A program made the translations under genes and the position numbers. From Diogma glabrata (lineage: Eukaryota > Arthropoda > Insecta > Diptera > Cylindrotomidae), in the NCBI GenBank assembly GCA_963693315.1, contig OY856188.1:186717487-186781486 (forward strand): a DNA stretch of 64,000 nucleotides. Reading direction: 5' to 3'. Below are positions 1 to 13,038 of this stretch, in pieces (position 1 is the stretch's first letter; each line of letters begins with the position of its first letter). The notes beneath the pieces were generated by a model. The model saw only the letters and a program-made list of their open reading frames with translations, was not told the origin of the DNA and ran no database searches.

Positions 1-249
1 GTTTATTGGTGAAGATTCAAATTGTGTCCGTCGAATAATATTGGATCACAGAGAAAAGCTGCCACCCCAATCAGAAACAATCATTTGGGGAAAATTGGAA
101 GGAGGTTCTGGGTCACCCAGGTTGTGGGTTGTGGAGGCCAACAAAGAAGAACATCAAAATTGTAAAGAAGTCGTTATAGGGAAAACCTTAGTTAGATCGG
201 TTACAAAATACCAGTAAGAGTTTTAAATCTGTCAGATACCCAGAAAACA
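1..249 (+). pseudogene. Ty3/gypsy pol, protease-RT linker (frameshifted)
   Basis: Open frame beginning at base 2 encodes the stretch between protease and reverse transcriptase of the gypsy pol that continues downstream. It runs to a stop at about 212-217, while the downstream RT frame is open upstream of its first ATG at 250, back to about base 212. The two frames differ by one, which fits a single-base deletion near 210-213. The element's gag, most of protease and the 5' LTR lie outside the window. Seen: both frames and their offset. Inferred: one ancestral pol frame. Confidence 0.7.
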
Positions 250-3183
250 ATGAAGAAAGGATCAATCATAGGACAATGTGAAGAGGTAGCTAAAATAATA
301 AAGTGCGAGCAGAAAAACATCAATTGCGCGGTCAACACAAAACAACAAAAGGCAGAAATGGAACAACTTGTGCAGAAATGGACAGAAGGGCTTTCAGAAG
401 AGCAGAAGAAAGCAGTACGTCAATTGTTGGAGCAACACAAGTCTGTATTCTGCAGTTCACCTGAAGGAAATGGCAGAACCAATATGGTGAAACATCGTAT
501 TGATACCGGAGCAGAAAAGCCGATACGTCAAGCACCAAGGAGATTACCATTGGCTAAAAGAGAGGAAGCTGATAAAATGGTAAGAGATATGAAAGAAGCT
601 GGTGTAATTGAGCTTTCAGACAGTCCCTGGAGCTCACCTGTGGTGTTGGTTGGCAAGAAAGATGGGAGCTTGAGATTTTGTGTTGACTACAGGAAACTAA
701 ACATAGTTACTAAGAAGGATAGCTACCCATTGCCTAGGATTGATGATACACTAGATACATTATCGGGTTCAAGATTGTTTTCAACACTGGATCTGCAGAG
801 TGGTTACTGGCAGGTGGAAGTTGCAGAGGAAGATCGGGAGAAAACGGCGTTCAGTGTAGGTAATGGACTATGGCAATTTAATGTCATGCCATTTGGGTTA
901 TGCAACGCTCCCGCAACTTTCGAGAGATTAATGGAACGGGTACTTAAAGGCTTGCACTGGAAAACATGCCTTGTATATTTGGATGACATCATCGTCATGG
1001 GTAAAGACTTTGATGACCACTTGAAGAACTTGGCGGAGGTACTGGAAAGGTTGCAAGCAGCTGGTTTAAAATTAAGTCCCAAAAAGTGTTCACTTTTCAA
1101 GGAAGAAGTAAAATATTTGGGACACAAGGTTACGGCAATGGGAATTCATACAGATTCCGACAAGATTGCAGCAGTTATGAACTGGCCAAGACCAAAGAAT
1201 CTACATGAACTACGAAGCTTCCTTGGATTGTGCACATATTACAGACGGTTTGTGCCAGGATTCGCCAACGTTGCCAAAAGTCTGCATGAGTTAACAAGAA
1301 AAGATAAAGCATTTGAATGGAATGAACCTCAGGAACAAGCATTTGTGGAGCTCCGAAGGAGATTGTGTACGGCTCCAATTCTATCCTATCCTATACTAAA
1401 TGTTCAGTTTATTTTGGATACTGATGCCAGTAATGAAGGTATAGGAGGAGTATTGTCGCAGAAAATAGATGGTCAGGAAAAGGTGATAGCTTATTTCTCG
1501 AAAATGTTATCAAAGCCGGAGCGAAATTATTGTGTTACCCGGAAGGAGTTATTGGCCATTATGGAATGCGTCAAACATTTTCATAAATACTTGTATGGTC
1601 AGAAATTTCATCTCAGAACTGACCATGGTGCGTTAAGGTGGTTACTCCAGTTCAAAAATCCAGAGGGACAAGTAGCACGTTGGATCGAACGGTTGCAGGC
1701 GTACGATTTGGACATTGAACATCGAAAGGGTACTGCACATGGGAACGCTGATGCATTATCGAGACGACCCTGTGAAGTTGAATGCAAGCATTGCAGTCGT
1801 CAAGAAAATAAGGAGAACATCATCGATGTACGATTACTACAAGTGCTACCTGACGATGAATGGACAGCTGAAGCCATAAGAAAAGATCAATTAGAAGATC
1901 CGGATATTGCACCCATCATCGAGTTCAAGGAAAAGGGTTGCAAACCAGTATGGGGAGAAATTTCTGATAAAACTCCAACTTTGAAGGCGTACTGGGCGCA
2001 ATGGGACAGTCTCCAGTTAGAGAATGGATGCCTAAAGAGAATATGGGAAAGCTCAGATGGCAAGATAAAGCAATCCCTTACAGTGGTACCAAAAGGGAAA
2101 ATAGAAGCAGTACTGAAGGAGTATCACGAAGGAACGAGTGGAGGTCACCTTGGGATCAATAAGACTCTTGCAAAAATACGACAACGGTTTTACTGGTCAG
2201 GGACTCGGCAATCAATTGTGGAGTGGTGTCAAAAATGCGATAAATGTGCGGCGGTGAAAGGACCCGTACGAAGAAGTCATGGAAAAATGAAGCAATACAA
2301 TGTAGGTGCTCCATTTGAAAGGATCGCAATGGATGTAGCGGGACCATTTCCAACAACTGATAATCAGAATAAATATGTGCTTGTGATCATGGACTACTTC
2401 AGTAAGTGGCCGGAAGTGTGTGCGGTTCCCAACCAGGAAGCAACCACAATCGCTGAAGCTGTGATAAATAATTGGATTAGCCGCTATGGAGTTCCTATGG
2501 AGATCCATACCGATCAGGGACGGAACTTCGAGTCAGCTGTATTCCAGGAAATTTGTCAAATGCTGGGGATTAACAAAACGAGGACGACAGCTTCACATCC
2601 ACAGTCAGATGGGATGGTTGAGAGATTCAATGCTACTTTGGAGGAATTTCTAGCAAAAGTGGTCAGTAAGAATCAACGTAACTGGGATCAACACATTCCT
2701 TTATTTTTGATGGCATACAGATCAGCAGCTCATGACACCACGACCATGACACCAGCTCAAACTATTTTTGGAAGTGATTTAAGACTTCCTGGTGACCTCA
2801 AATTTGGAGCGGTACCATCAACATCATTGTCTGCGCAAGAATACGTCAACCGAATCAGGAAGAACCTTGAGGATATTCACAATCTTGTTCGGCAGAAGAT
2901 ACAACTGACCAGTGATAGAATGAAAGCCCGATATGATATACGATCTAATAATAAAGGTTTTGAAGAAGGACAATTAGTATGGCTACACAACCCACAACGA
3001 AAACGAGGGTTATCACCAAAACTGCAAGCTGCATGGGAAGGACCTTACAACATTATAACCAAGTTGAATGACGTGGTTTATAGAATTAAGAAAGGACATC
3101 GAGGCAAAGCGAAAGTAGTACATTTGGAAAGATTGGCCTTATACAAAGGAGAGCTAGATCCTGTTCGGGACGAACAGGCTTAA
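250..3183 (+). CDS. pol: Ty3/gypsy Pol polyprotein (RT-RNase H-integrase)
   Basis: A 977-codon open frame of an LTR retrotransposon. RT lies at about residues 80-290, with FCVDYRKLN, FSTLDLQSGYWQVEV, MPFGLCNAPATFE and the YLDD catalytic box, followed by FLGLCTYYRRF. RNase H follows at about 380-510 (LDTDASNEG, LRTDHGALRWLL). Integrase has an HHCC zinc-binding region (GHLGINKTLAKI, CQKCDKC) and a DDE core (MDVAGPF, HTDQGRNFES, SDGMVERFN), then a GPY/F-like tail (WEGPYNII). Domain order RT-RH-IN identifies Ty3/gypsy; motif style and LTR ends suggest the 412/mdg1 lineage. ATG 250 is internal to pol, and a one-base deletion just upstream breaks continuity with protease. No env frame follows. The long intact frame suggests a young copy. 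Confidence 0.95.
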   Translation: MKKGSIIGQCEEVAKIIKCEQKNINCAVNTKQQKAEMEQLVQKWTEGLSEEQKKAVRQLLEQHKSVFCSSPEGNGRTNMVKHRIDTGAEKPIRQAPRRLPLAKREEADKMVRDMKEAGVIELSDSPWSSPVVLVGKKDGSLRFCVDYRKLNIVTKKDSYPLPRIDDTLDTLSGSRLFSTLDLQSGYWQVEVAEEDREKTAFSVGNGLWQFNVMPFGLCNAPATFERLMERVLKGLHWKTCLVYLDDIIVMGKDFDDHLKNLAEVLERLQAAGLKLSPKKCSLFKEEVKYLGHKVTAMGIHTDSDKIAAVMNWPRPKNLHELRSFLGLCTYYRRFVPGFANVAKSLHELTRKDKAFEWNEPQEQAFVELRRRLCTAPILSYPILNVQFILDTDASNEGIGGVLSQKIDGQEKVIAYFSKMLSKPERNYCVTRKELLAIMECVKHFHKYLYGQKFHLRTDHGALRWLLQFKNPEGQVARWIERLQAYDLDIEHRKGTAHGNADALSRRPCEVECKHCSRQENKENIIDVRLLQVLPDDEWTAEAIRKDQLEDPDIAPIIEFKEKGCKPVWGEISDKTPTLKAYWAQWDSLQLENGCLKRIWESSDGKIKQSLTVVPKGKIEAVLKEYHEGTSGGHLGINKTLAKIRQRFYWSGTRQSIVEWCQKCDKCAAVKGPVRRSHGKMKQYNVGAPFERIAMDVAGPFPTTDNQNKYVLVIMDYFSKWPEVCAVPNQEATTIAEAVINNWISRYGVPMEIHTDQGRNFESAVFQEICQMLGINKTRTTASHPQSDGMVERFNATLEEFLAKVVSKNQRNWDQHIPLFLMAYRSAAHDTTTMTPAQTIFGSDLRLPGDLKFGAVPSTSLSAQEYVNRIRKNLEDIHNLVRQKIQLTSDRMKARYDIRSNNKGFEEGQLVWLHNPQRKRGLSPKLQAAWEGPYNIITKLNDVVYRIKKGHRGKAKVVHLERLALYKGELDPVRDEQA

Positions 3184-3194
3184 GTGGAGGGTAT
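3182..3194 (+). promoter_or_regulatory. Polypurine tract of gypsy element
   Basis: AAGTGGAGGG directly after the pol stop, three bases before the TG that opens the 3' LTR. This is where the plus-strand primer of an LTR retrotransposon is expected. Confidence 0.7.
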
Positions 3195-4383
<1,189 letters not shown>

Positions 4384-4559
4384 TTTTTTGTTTTACCGTC
4401 TCCGCTTATCATATATAGAGCCGTTTGGCACCAAAATTTTTCCGGAATTCCGAGATGAAGCCCATTGCAAATTGCAATAGGTAGATTTTTATATGAAATC
4501 TACCTAAAAAACTAAATATGGTATTTTAACATTTTAACTAGAGTTGTGGTAAATGTATT

Positions 4560-6028
4560 GATTAAAGCTAAAGGGAACCTGGTCTCCAGAGTGCTGTGCT
4601 AACGGCTAGGCGGCAACCTCGCAGCCCTTAGCGCAAGTCTTCCAGCTGAGCTTGTGTAAACTGAGAGGAATGGGGAGAAAATGGTTGAGCAAATCTGAAC
4701 TGGAAGATGGGAGGTGTTTTGTTCGGGACCCCTTATTGGTTATTAAGGGACTACCCTGGTAGTGAAAGGAGAGGGTTATCCATTATCCATGGCTTGCGAG
4801 CCCACCTAAAAACTGAAACAAGAAAGCCCCAGGGTTTAACATAGTTGGTGATAAAGAAATTCGGTATTAATTTAAACTAGAATTAAACATGGTAATTGGA
4901 ACTAGAAATTCAAACCTAGACTCGTGATGGTATAATGGAATGAAGTGGAGTCGGTATTTATACACATTCACTTGTGACGAGAATGGGAGATGATCCCTCA
5001 CACGGCTATCTTTTTCTCCCGAAAAGTACTAGAGGGAGTAGTGAGAAATCTCACGCTGCTGGCAGCACAATACGACGAAAGGTCCAAGGCAGCCTCTCGG
5101 TGACAGAAAATATTCTTAACTACCGGTTAACTACTTATACTGCCGGTTAACCACTTCTACTGAAGTCAACTTCATGTACATCGTAAGGACATTGCAGTAG
5201 ATGTAGAGGACAAAGGAGCTGTCACGGAATGTTGAGCTACATAACCATTAGTTCATCCGCTTCGGTGGAAGGAATGGTTACAAAAGAGATTTAGGTAACC
5301 ATTGCAGATGATCGCTGTTGTGACAGAAGAGGAGCGAGGTTCTTAATGGATGAATGAGCATATATGCCTCTTGATAATAACATCTAAGGGAGGCGACAGG
5401 AAACTTGCGAGTAGGATGTTTAAAATAATGCCATAGAAGCGTCAGTTGCGGTGCCAGTGCATTCACTCAGAAACAGCTCGGAGTGACGCTGATACAAAAA
5501 CAAAGTGAGGAGCCTTGTAAACAGCAAGTAGTAGTTTGGGATACTAATACAAACTCACATAATAGCGTGCATTATGAACAAGAAAAACATTAATTATTTT
5601 TATCTTTCAGATTTTCTAACCATGGGTTAGGTAGCCTTCATAAGTTTCAAAGATGGAGATGAAACTATGATTATATTATGTAGTCAGGGCATGAAATGCT
5701 TTGAGTACGCGGATGACGTAGTCGTTATGGTCAAAGATATCTGTGGGATTGAAACTCTACGGTGATCTGGTGATGGCGGGTAACAGAAGTCCCCAGACTA
5801 GCAAGAATGACCGCAGGATGAGAAAGCATCTTAAGAACATTAGGGTGGAGGTGATGGATGATGGAAGAGATACCAGCTCACCTTCTTAAAGAGTGTAGAA
5901 ATTTGACGCATGTGAAGGTGCCATTTAGTTCGTACTGTATTCACGGTAGTGACCTGCATACATTAAACCCTTTCCATATCCTAAAGTTCATGAAGGAGGC
6001 TTATTTCGAGTGACTCCAACTGGATATT
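4560..6028 (+). mobile_element. Decayed non-LTR retrotransposon (LINE) remnant
   Basis: No long frame survives. Around 5697-5727 one frame reads CFEYADDVVVMV, matching the YADD catalytic box of LINE reverse transcriptases of the R1/LOA/I/jockey type. Upstream DNA (4560-4830) is less AT-rich than its surroundings, as LINE 5' regions often are. Bases 4380-4559 hold nothing recognised. The clade and exact ends cannot be set from one motif. Confidence 0.4.
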
Positions 6029-6537
6029 TGTAGTGCACCCCTAAAAATCATAACATTGAGTAACTGTAGTTGTTACTCATTGAGTAATTATAACTTTTCA
6101 TAATTAATATTAAATATCAAATTTATTAAAATTAAATAAACTAATAAATACTCTTGTCAATTAAGCATATTAAACATCGCGTATGTTTAATTTGATATTA
6201 GAAGAATGTTTTAAACAAAATAAAATGCTGCTGAGCTAAACAATAATTTGTTTATGCGAGGCATAAAGAAAAGCAAATATAAAAACTGAATTCAGAGTTT
6301 GTTCTGAGTTTTGATGTGATGTGTTGTTCTACTATTAGTTTTATATAGTTCTTGTAAAATTAAATACAAAGATGAAAAATATAAATTGTTTAATTTAATT
6401 TAATCAAAGCTATGTGTTTTATTTATCACAATTATAAAAGATAAAATAAAGTGGTGACAATTGTGTAATAGATTAGTGTGTAAATCTAAAAGGTTCTGTA
6501 ATCAATCATATACATAAATGAAACCTATTACGAAACA
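6029..6537 (+). mobile_element. Putative LTR with downstream primer-binding site
   Basis: A 509 bp AT-rich block that can be read as an LTR running from TGTAGTGCACCCC to CGAAACA. It is followed after 7 bases by TGGCGACCTTGCCAGG (6545-6560), close to the TGGCGACC-type primer-binding sites common in insect LTR elements. An AATAAAGTGG signal lies at about 6446. About 270 bp of non-coding DNA separates it from the SKI2 stop, so at most a remnant of the element remains. Confidence 0.4.
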
Positions 6538-6834
6538 TATTATATGGCGACCTTGCCAGGAGATCAGATAGGTGGGATGTAATAGATCTTTTAGGTTGCA
6601 CCACTGCAATTCACCACCGTCTAAGGATGAGATTGTTCCTCAGGTAACTAGACAATGCTTTCTGCTATTTAATATATGCGAACGGCATGGAATCGAAAGT
6701 TTACATGCTATGGTATCTTTACGGTTTGGTATGTTCACAATTTGTTTACCGTAAATTAAACAAACCTTGTTATTAAAAATCATTTATATATACAAATAAA
6801 TAGCAAACGTTGTTTTTCATGAAATTGGAGTGAT

Positions 6835-9800
6835 TTAAAGAACAGCGACTGTTTCTTTTTGAGTATACAAACTGGCAGCAAAAACAATATCTCGTTTGAT
6901 AGCATTTATTGCCTCTTCCATTTTACTCTGCAATCCTGGATGCCCAATAATCCGTGCTGCATCCTTCACATCCCTAAGTGTTTCATGTAATTGTTGAATA
7001 CATCGGACAATTATACCTTCCTGAACATCGGTTAATTGCATAATATCTGCAAATGGCTGAGACACGACAAAATGAAAAAAAAAAACGAATATCTAAATTT
7101 AAATAAAAATTACCTTATTTCTTGCCCATTCATATACAACTTCTACTAGTCCAAAATTTAACCGCTCCTTCTCTTGTGTATCATCATAATTGCCAACATT
7201 GTATTTCCTCTCAACCGCCGATATAATACTGTCAACGTGAAGGATTTCTTTTATACTTGCTTTCAACGAATCTGTGAACTTCGGCATTGCATCAGTTTTA
7301 CTTTGAAATACAAGACTAGATAGAAGTGCAGCGATTTCAGCGGGATCAAGATCAGTCAAAATGTTACTTAATATTAACTCTGTTATTAATAGTTCGTTGG
7401 ATCCAATTTCACATGCTACTCTTCCTTTCATTGCAACTAAAAACAATCAACAATAAAGAAAACAAATTGAGCATGGAGGTAAAACATGATCACTCATCTC
7501 GACTTACCTTGGTGTTGTTCATCAATATACTTCAAATCTTGAAGAACTTCCAATTTATTACAATAATCTGGATAAAGAGATAAACTTTTACTCGATAACT
7601 TAAAAGTTAAATCATCTTTCTTTCTTTCTAATTGCTTCCGATCAAACACTATTGCAAATTCTTGTTCAAAATTTGCAATATTCGTGCATGATATTACTTC
7701 TTTCAATTTGTCATGAATCACATCAAAATTTTCTAACGAATTTAAAATTTGTGATCCACCAACGTTCAAACCCTGCCGTAAATTTACGGTTTGTATATGA
7801 GACTTGCCCGAATTAATTGAATTATTTAAATTCGACAGCTCGGTTACAGCTTTAACAACAGTTGGTCCTGGTGGTGAATCCCGGAAACGAGGTATTTGAC
7901 GTTGACCCCAGTTTTTAATGATCAAATCGTAATCTGCTTTGACTGTCGTCTTTGTTATTTCAATAATCTCATTTGGTTTGATTGTAAGTACAGCATGTCC
8001 ACCAATTCCTTCGGGAATAAATTTTTGATGAATTTCTGCAAATGAGATCATTCGATGCCATAACTCTCCTCGATTTAAATTTGTATTGTCATTTTTGAAT
8101 GGTTTTTCATTAACACTTAGTAGTTCGAATTCATCAATATTATCCGATTTTGTTTTTTCATTGTCTAGCACCAGAACTTTAAATGTTGGCTCATTATTAG
8201 AACGAGAATGAATTGACAATAAAATTCCAATCTTGTTATAATGAATTCCGTTTGTAACTTTTAAAACTTTTCCAGGTTTGAGTTCTTTGAAAACTTTTTG
8301 TGATAATATTAATTCAGGCATAATATGATTCCATTCCAATATATAATCGAAAGCAATTTCATAAAAATTACAAAGTGGTTGCAAATGTTCCCTGATAACT
8401 TGTAACGACAAAATTTGTTTCTCTGCTGCTTGAAGTCGTTGCTTGTTTTCTGGAATTTTAGACTGTTCCCCAAACTCACGGAAGCTATGCGACATCATGT
8501 CCTCTACGGATACATTTTCTACACGTAATAAATTTAAAATCATGGCATAGGTTAATCGAAACTGGGAAATCAGTTTCATCGGTTGCCCTAACATCATTTC
8601 TTGTAAACTTTGAATTGGAGGGACGTCTTTTTTGCAAATTAGAATAACCATTCCACTCTCGTCAAGTCCTCGACGTCCAGCTCTTCCAGCCATTTGAATA
8701 TATTCCGCCGGGCGCAACATTCGCGATTCTTTGCCATCATATTTTGTAGATGAATCAAAAATTACCGTTCTCGCAGGCATATTGACACCCATTGCAAATG
8801 TTTCGGTGGCAAATAATAATTTAACAAAACCAATTTGAAAAAGCATTTCCACAATTTCTTTAAGAATTGGTAATATACCCGAATGATGGACACCAATTCC
8901 TCGTTCCAACGAGTCCTGTAATGTTGTAACTTGTGGCAAAGTTCTGTCTTCTGGTTTTAACTTTTGCATGCATCGAGTGAAAAATAAATGAATTAAATTC
9001 TTTTCTTTGGCTGTACAGAGATCACAAGATTTCAAAGCTTCTGCATTACTATCACAACGATTACGGGATAGTGTAAATGCTACAACAGGCAATTTATCAT
9101 TCTTCTTCAGAAAATCAATCAAGCCAACCCATAACGTTTGTTCCTGTTTTGGATTTAAATGTTTCGGTTGATTACGTTTTTCGAATTCTGTTTTACGTGA
9201 ATTTTTCATTTGTACAGCTTCAGCGTGCCCTTTATTTTGAAAACGTCCGGCTTCGTCAACAATTAAAAAAATTTCATTTCTCGATTTTCCACCACATCCG
9301 GTGTAGAGATAATGTTTTAAAGGAACAGGGCGCTTAAATGTGGTTATAACATAAACTTTATGGCGTTTTATTTGACCAACCCAGTTTGCAAATTCTAAAG
9401 TGTTGGGTACGGTTGCACTAAGCATAACAATTGTCACATGATCAGGTAACAAAATTAAAACTTCTTCCCATACGTAGCCACGTTCGCTGTCTGTTATATA
9501 ATGAACTTCATCAAATATGACATACTCCAGATCACGCATCACATCACTACCGCAATATAACATTGATCTTAATATTTCTGTGGTCATAATCAAACATGAT
9601 GCGGTGGGATCTATTTGGATATCTCCAGTAATCAAACCAACATCTTTAAATGTTTTTTTGAAATCTCGATACTTTTGATTTGACAATGCTTTGATCGGTG
9701 ATGTATAGATGGCACGTGTCATATGTTTTTGTGACAACGCAATCGCATATTCTGCAACAACTGTTTTTCCGGCGGATGTATGTGCTGCAACAAAAACATG

Positions 9801-10751
9801 ATTGTGCTCTTCAAGTTTGAGGATAGCATGTTTCTGGAAGTTATCCAGTTCAAAAGGATATGTATGAGCAGGATCTTTCATTAACAAATCAAAACCAGTC
9901 ACCGCTTGATTACTATTAATTTGCTCGGCCCATTCTGCTTTTAAATTTGGACTGGTTTCTACTGCAGATATATTAAGCACTGGGGCATCAGGTAAAGCAG
10001 AAAATGACGGTGATTCAATAAGACTGTCTATATTTTCTGCAAATATTAGTTTCTCTTTATTTTCGCTTTTGTTTGGTTCTTTATTCGGTTCCAACTTCCA
10101 TAATCCTAAAACGTCATTATCAGATTCTACAATTGACAAGAGATCAATGGTCACAGTTTTTTCAGACTCCTTTTGTTCTTGGTGTGAATCATTTGAAGAA
10201 TTGCTTTCCTGAACTGTAGATTTTTTGAATTCAAGCCCTTTAGAGAAACCAGGAGCTATAGTTAAAAGATTATTTTCAAAATCAATATCGCCATCGATTT
10301 CAAAATTTTCAAATTTGTATTCGGGAGCATCGAAGCCACCTGGCCAAAATGGATAATTCATTGCTGATCCACGAGTACTTTGTTCTGGAGGTCCAGGTGC
10401 ACGATTCATTGACATCGAATTTTGAGCAGTTGAACCTGCATGTGGTACATTGACCTCAATAAAATCTAATATCTCACCGGTAAACGGACATCTATCTGGT
10501 ACAATTGTTGTACTCGCTGATCCTGGTGGAGCATCATACAAACGTCTTACATTTAGTTCTCGAGGAATGATGTACAGATCTGGATCATGAATGGGAAGAT
10601 TTGGCTCAAGTATATATTTACGGAGGGTATCTTCAATATTTTCTAATACAGGCGGTGGGTTTTCCCACCATGATAGCTAATTAAATAATAATTTATTTAT
10701 ATAAATATTTTAATTTTAATTCTAGAAGGAAAAACTTACATCGATTGACAT
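6835..10751 (-). CDS. tst: SKI2-like DExH RNA helicase (Twister/SKIV2L)
   Basis: Helicase subunit of the cytoplasmic SKI complex, which feeds RNA to the exosome for 3'-5' decay. Four exons fit GT-AG rules in frame: 10751-10740 (MSID), 10676-7508, 7436-7114 and 7056-6835, total 1241 aa, the usual SKI2 length. The N-terminus has an SKI-interaction-like region (WWENPPP, PFTGEILDF, FWPGGFDAPEY). Helicase motifs in full-length numbering: Q-like FQKHAI about 284, Walker A AHTSAGKT 302-309, DEVH 393-396, SAT 424-426, ATETFAMGVN about 627, QMAGRAGRRG 665-674. A beta-barrel insert and DSHCT helical domain follow. Introns are 63, 71 and 57 bp. The start is the first ATG, spliced to a conserved exon. 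All catalytic residues are present. The symbol is the Drosophila orthologue name. Confidence 0.95.
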
Positions 10752-10898
10752 TTTTATAACGGGCTGTCAGTTTAGAGATGTATTCTAATTTCACACATAT
10801 TTTTATACACTATTCCCCATCCATGCTAAAATTTCCTTGGGAAACCGTGTAAATCGAAATTCAGGTACGTGAAAACGTGTAAATCGAAAAGAAACGAA
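10752..10898. other. 5' flank of SKI2
   Basis: About 150 bp between the SKI2 start codon and the left end of the first GGGCCGATTG element. The promoter should lie here. No specific motif was recognised, and the space is short because of the transposon. Confidence 0.3.
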
Positions 10899-10964
10899 GG
10901 GCCGATTGTATGAAAAAGGATGGATAGAAAAAAATCCGAGAATAAATTTATTATATGAGCCGTG

Positions 10965-11047
10965 TTCGATTTGACTGAAACAACTGAAGCAACTGAAAAA
11001 TTAAATGCAATTGTTGTTGTTTTTTCAGTTGTTTCAGTCAAATCGAA
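10965..11047. repeat. Short palindromic MITE
   Basis: Perfect 23-bp inverted arms (TTCGATTTGACTGAAACAACTGA) flank a ~37 bp loop. It interrupts the left terminal region of the surrounding element, as seen by comparison with the copy at 15102, so it is a later insertion. Confidence 0.7.
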
Positions 11048-12353
11048 CGCACCTATGGTCACGTTTTTCATATCTTCATCCGAGAATTTTATTTTTCGTC
11101 GATTGTAGGAACGCGTATAGATTTTTTTGTATTTGTTTTTATAATTGCATTTTTTATCTGAAGTATTTTAATAAGTGGCAACACTCATTCTTTTGCTTTT
11201 CTATTAAATAAATTAAATTATAAATTAAAAACAATTATTTGAAAACTTAAATTAATTTAAACTAACCAGATGCCAGAAGCTACAATGCTGGACAAATTAA
11301 AAAACATATTTATTTAAAGATAAAAATATACTAGGCTACCTTGTATTGATTTCGCAAAAGATTATTGCAAGTAACTGAAATAGCCCTTAATTTATTATAT
11401 ATTTAGGAATAAAACTCAAAATATATTTTACTATGATTATGGAGAACTGCATGAAATGCAAAAATTCCTTCCGCCATGGCCAATTCTTTTTCTTTCATAC
11501 CAAAATCTTGTTGTGGAAAAAATATGCCCAGTTACAGGATGAAGCATATGCCTGCACCGGACTTTTATGTTTGTCTGAAATTATGTGTCGTGATGCCTTC
11601 CATCAGAAGTTATGGAGAATATTCCGTTACAAATTGTGCAATGGACATTTCCTTCATCTGTAGAATTAGAAATACATTTTTTATAAAAGAAAAAGTCCTT
11701 TTTCCCGTTCTTCAGTAAATTTACAATCACGTTTTCTTTTTGGTGGTATTGTCGTCATTGGGTGGTATTGTCATCATTGTAAGTTCCCTCAAAACCAGTT
11801 TTCACGATATATCTTGTGCTGTTAAATGAAAATTAAAATTCAAAGAATGTATTATAAGAAAGTCATGGTCACTAAATTCAAATTCAGGGTCAAATTATTA
11901 AAATTCAAAATGGCGGCACCAATATGGCGGCAAATGATTTATAAATTGTAGATTTTTTAAAATCAAAATTTGTATTCGTAATTTACGTACAGTTTTAAGA
12001 CAAATGGACTTAACCCAAAGTTTTCCTACATGGAGCTATTTCCGAGAAAAAAAATCATAAAGTTTTAGAACTACGTGAAAACCTTGTTTTTTTACATTCG
12101 GCGCCCTCTAGCGCTCACATCGATACAACTTCCATCACGCGATAAAAATTATTTGAAAGTGCATAGTTAAACTAAATTTAGAAAACCAAAATTAAAAAAA
12201 AACGTGTCATACATTCCGAAAAAATGATTTTAAACTTTAAAACCTCAAAATAAAGGAGAAAACTACGCTCAAAAATTTCTTAAATATTTTTATCGTATTC
12301 TACGGGAAAATGCTAACGAACTAATAATTTTTAAAAAAAGGTTTATACGCATT

Positions 12354-13038
12354 AGGTCCTACCTCATCTACGAAAAGATTTTCGTCTTCAGGGATTCAAG
12401 ACAAGCTTCTTGAAAACGAACACAGGTGGCGAGCAGATCAAACTACAATTTTTTTGTTTGAAAGAGACAAACAGTTGATTGTGTTTATTTACGAATCATT
12501 TACTATTCATATCTATTGTTTTTAAAAGGAAATAAGTATTTGTTTTAACTTTTTTTATGTTTCACACAACTCACACACTTTTTTTATGTTTTACATAAAA
12601 ATGCAAAATATTGTAAAAGTGTCAAAAAATCAACAAAAAAAAACTACAATAAAAAATAAAAAGCGGGAATGTATTTTAAAAATATTTTGTAAAACAAATT
12701 ATTTTAAAGTAGAATCAATTATATTACTTAAAGAAAACATGTAATAAACTGGAAATTTAATTTATTTCGGCTTTTTTCAATAAAAAATATCGTCAAGAAA
12801 ATATGCGGTTGAGATTTGCCGAAGAAAATTTGTTGCAGTTAATTGGTTTACTGATTAATTCTGAAAAGAATTTCGTCATTATTCTTGCAGTTTTGAATTT
12901 TTTCGTCAAATTTCCAGCAGTTTATATATTTCTCGCATGACATGCTCTCCTTTTTTTCTCATGCAAACGGGTATGGGTGACGAATATAAGAAATGAATCC
13001 CTGAAGACGAAAAACTTTTCGTAGATGAGGTAAGACCT
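12354..13038. mobile_element. MITE with ~45-bp terminal inverted repeats
   Basis: The left end AGGTCCTACCTCATCTACG and its continuation to about 12398 reappear inverted at 12993-13038 with about two mismatches. The 685 bp body has no coding capacity recognised. The target-site duplication is unclear. It lies within the copy-1 GGGCCGATTG element. Confidence 0.75.

Noticed and set aside
332..2508. Minus-strand frames inside the gypsy pol
   Set aside because: Shadows of the 977-codon plus-strand frame, which carries all the conserved motifs.
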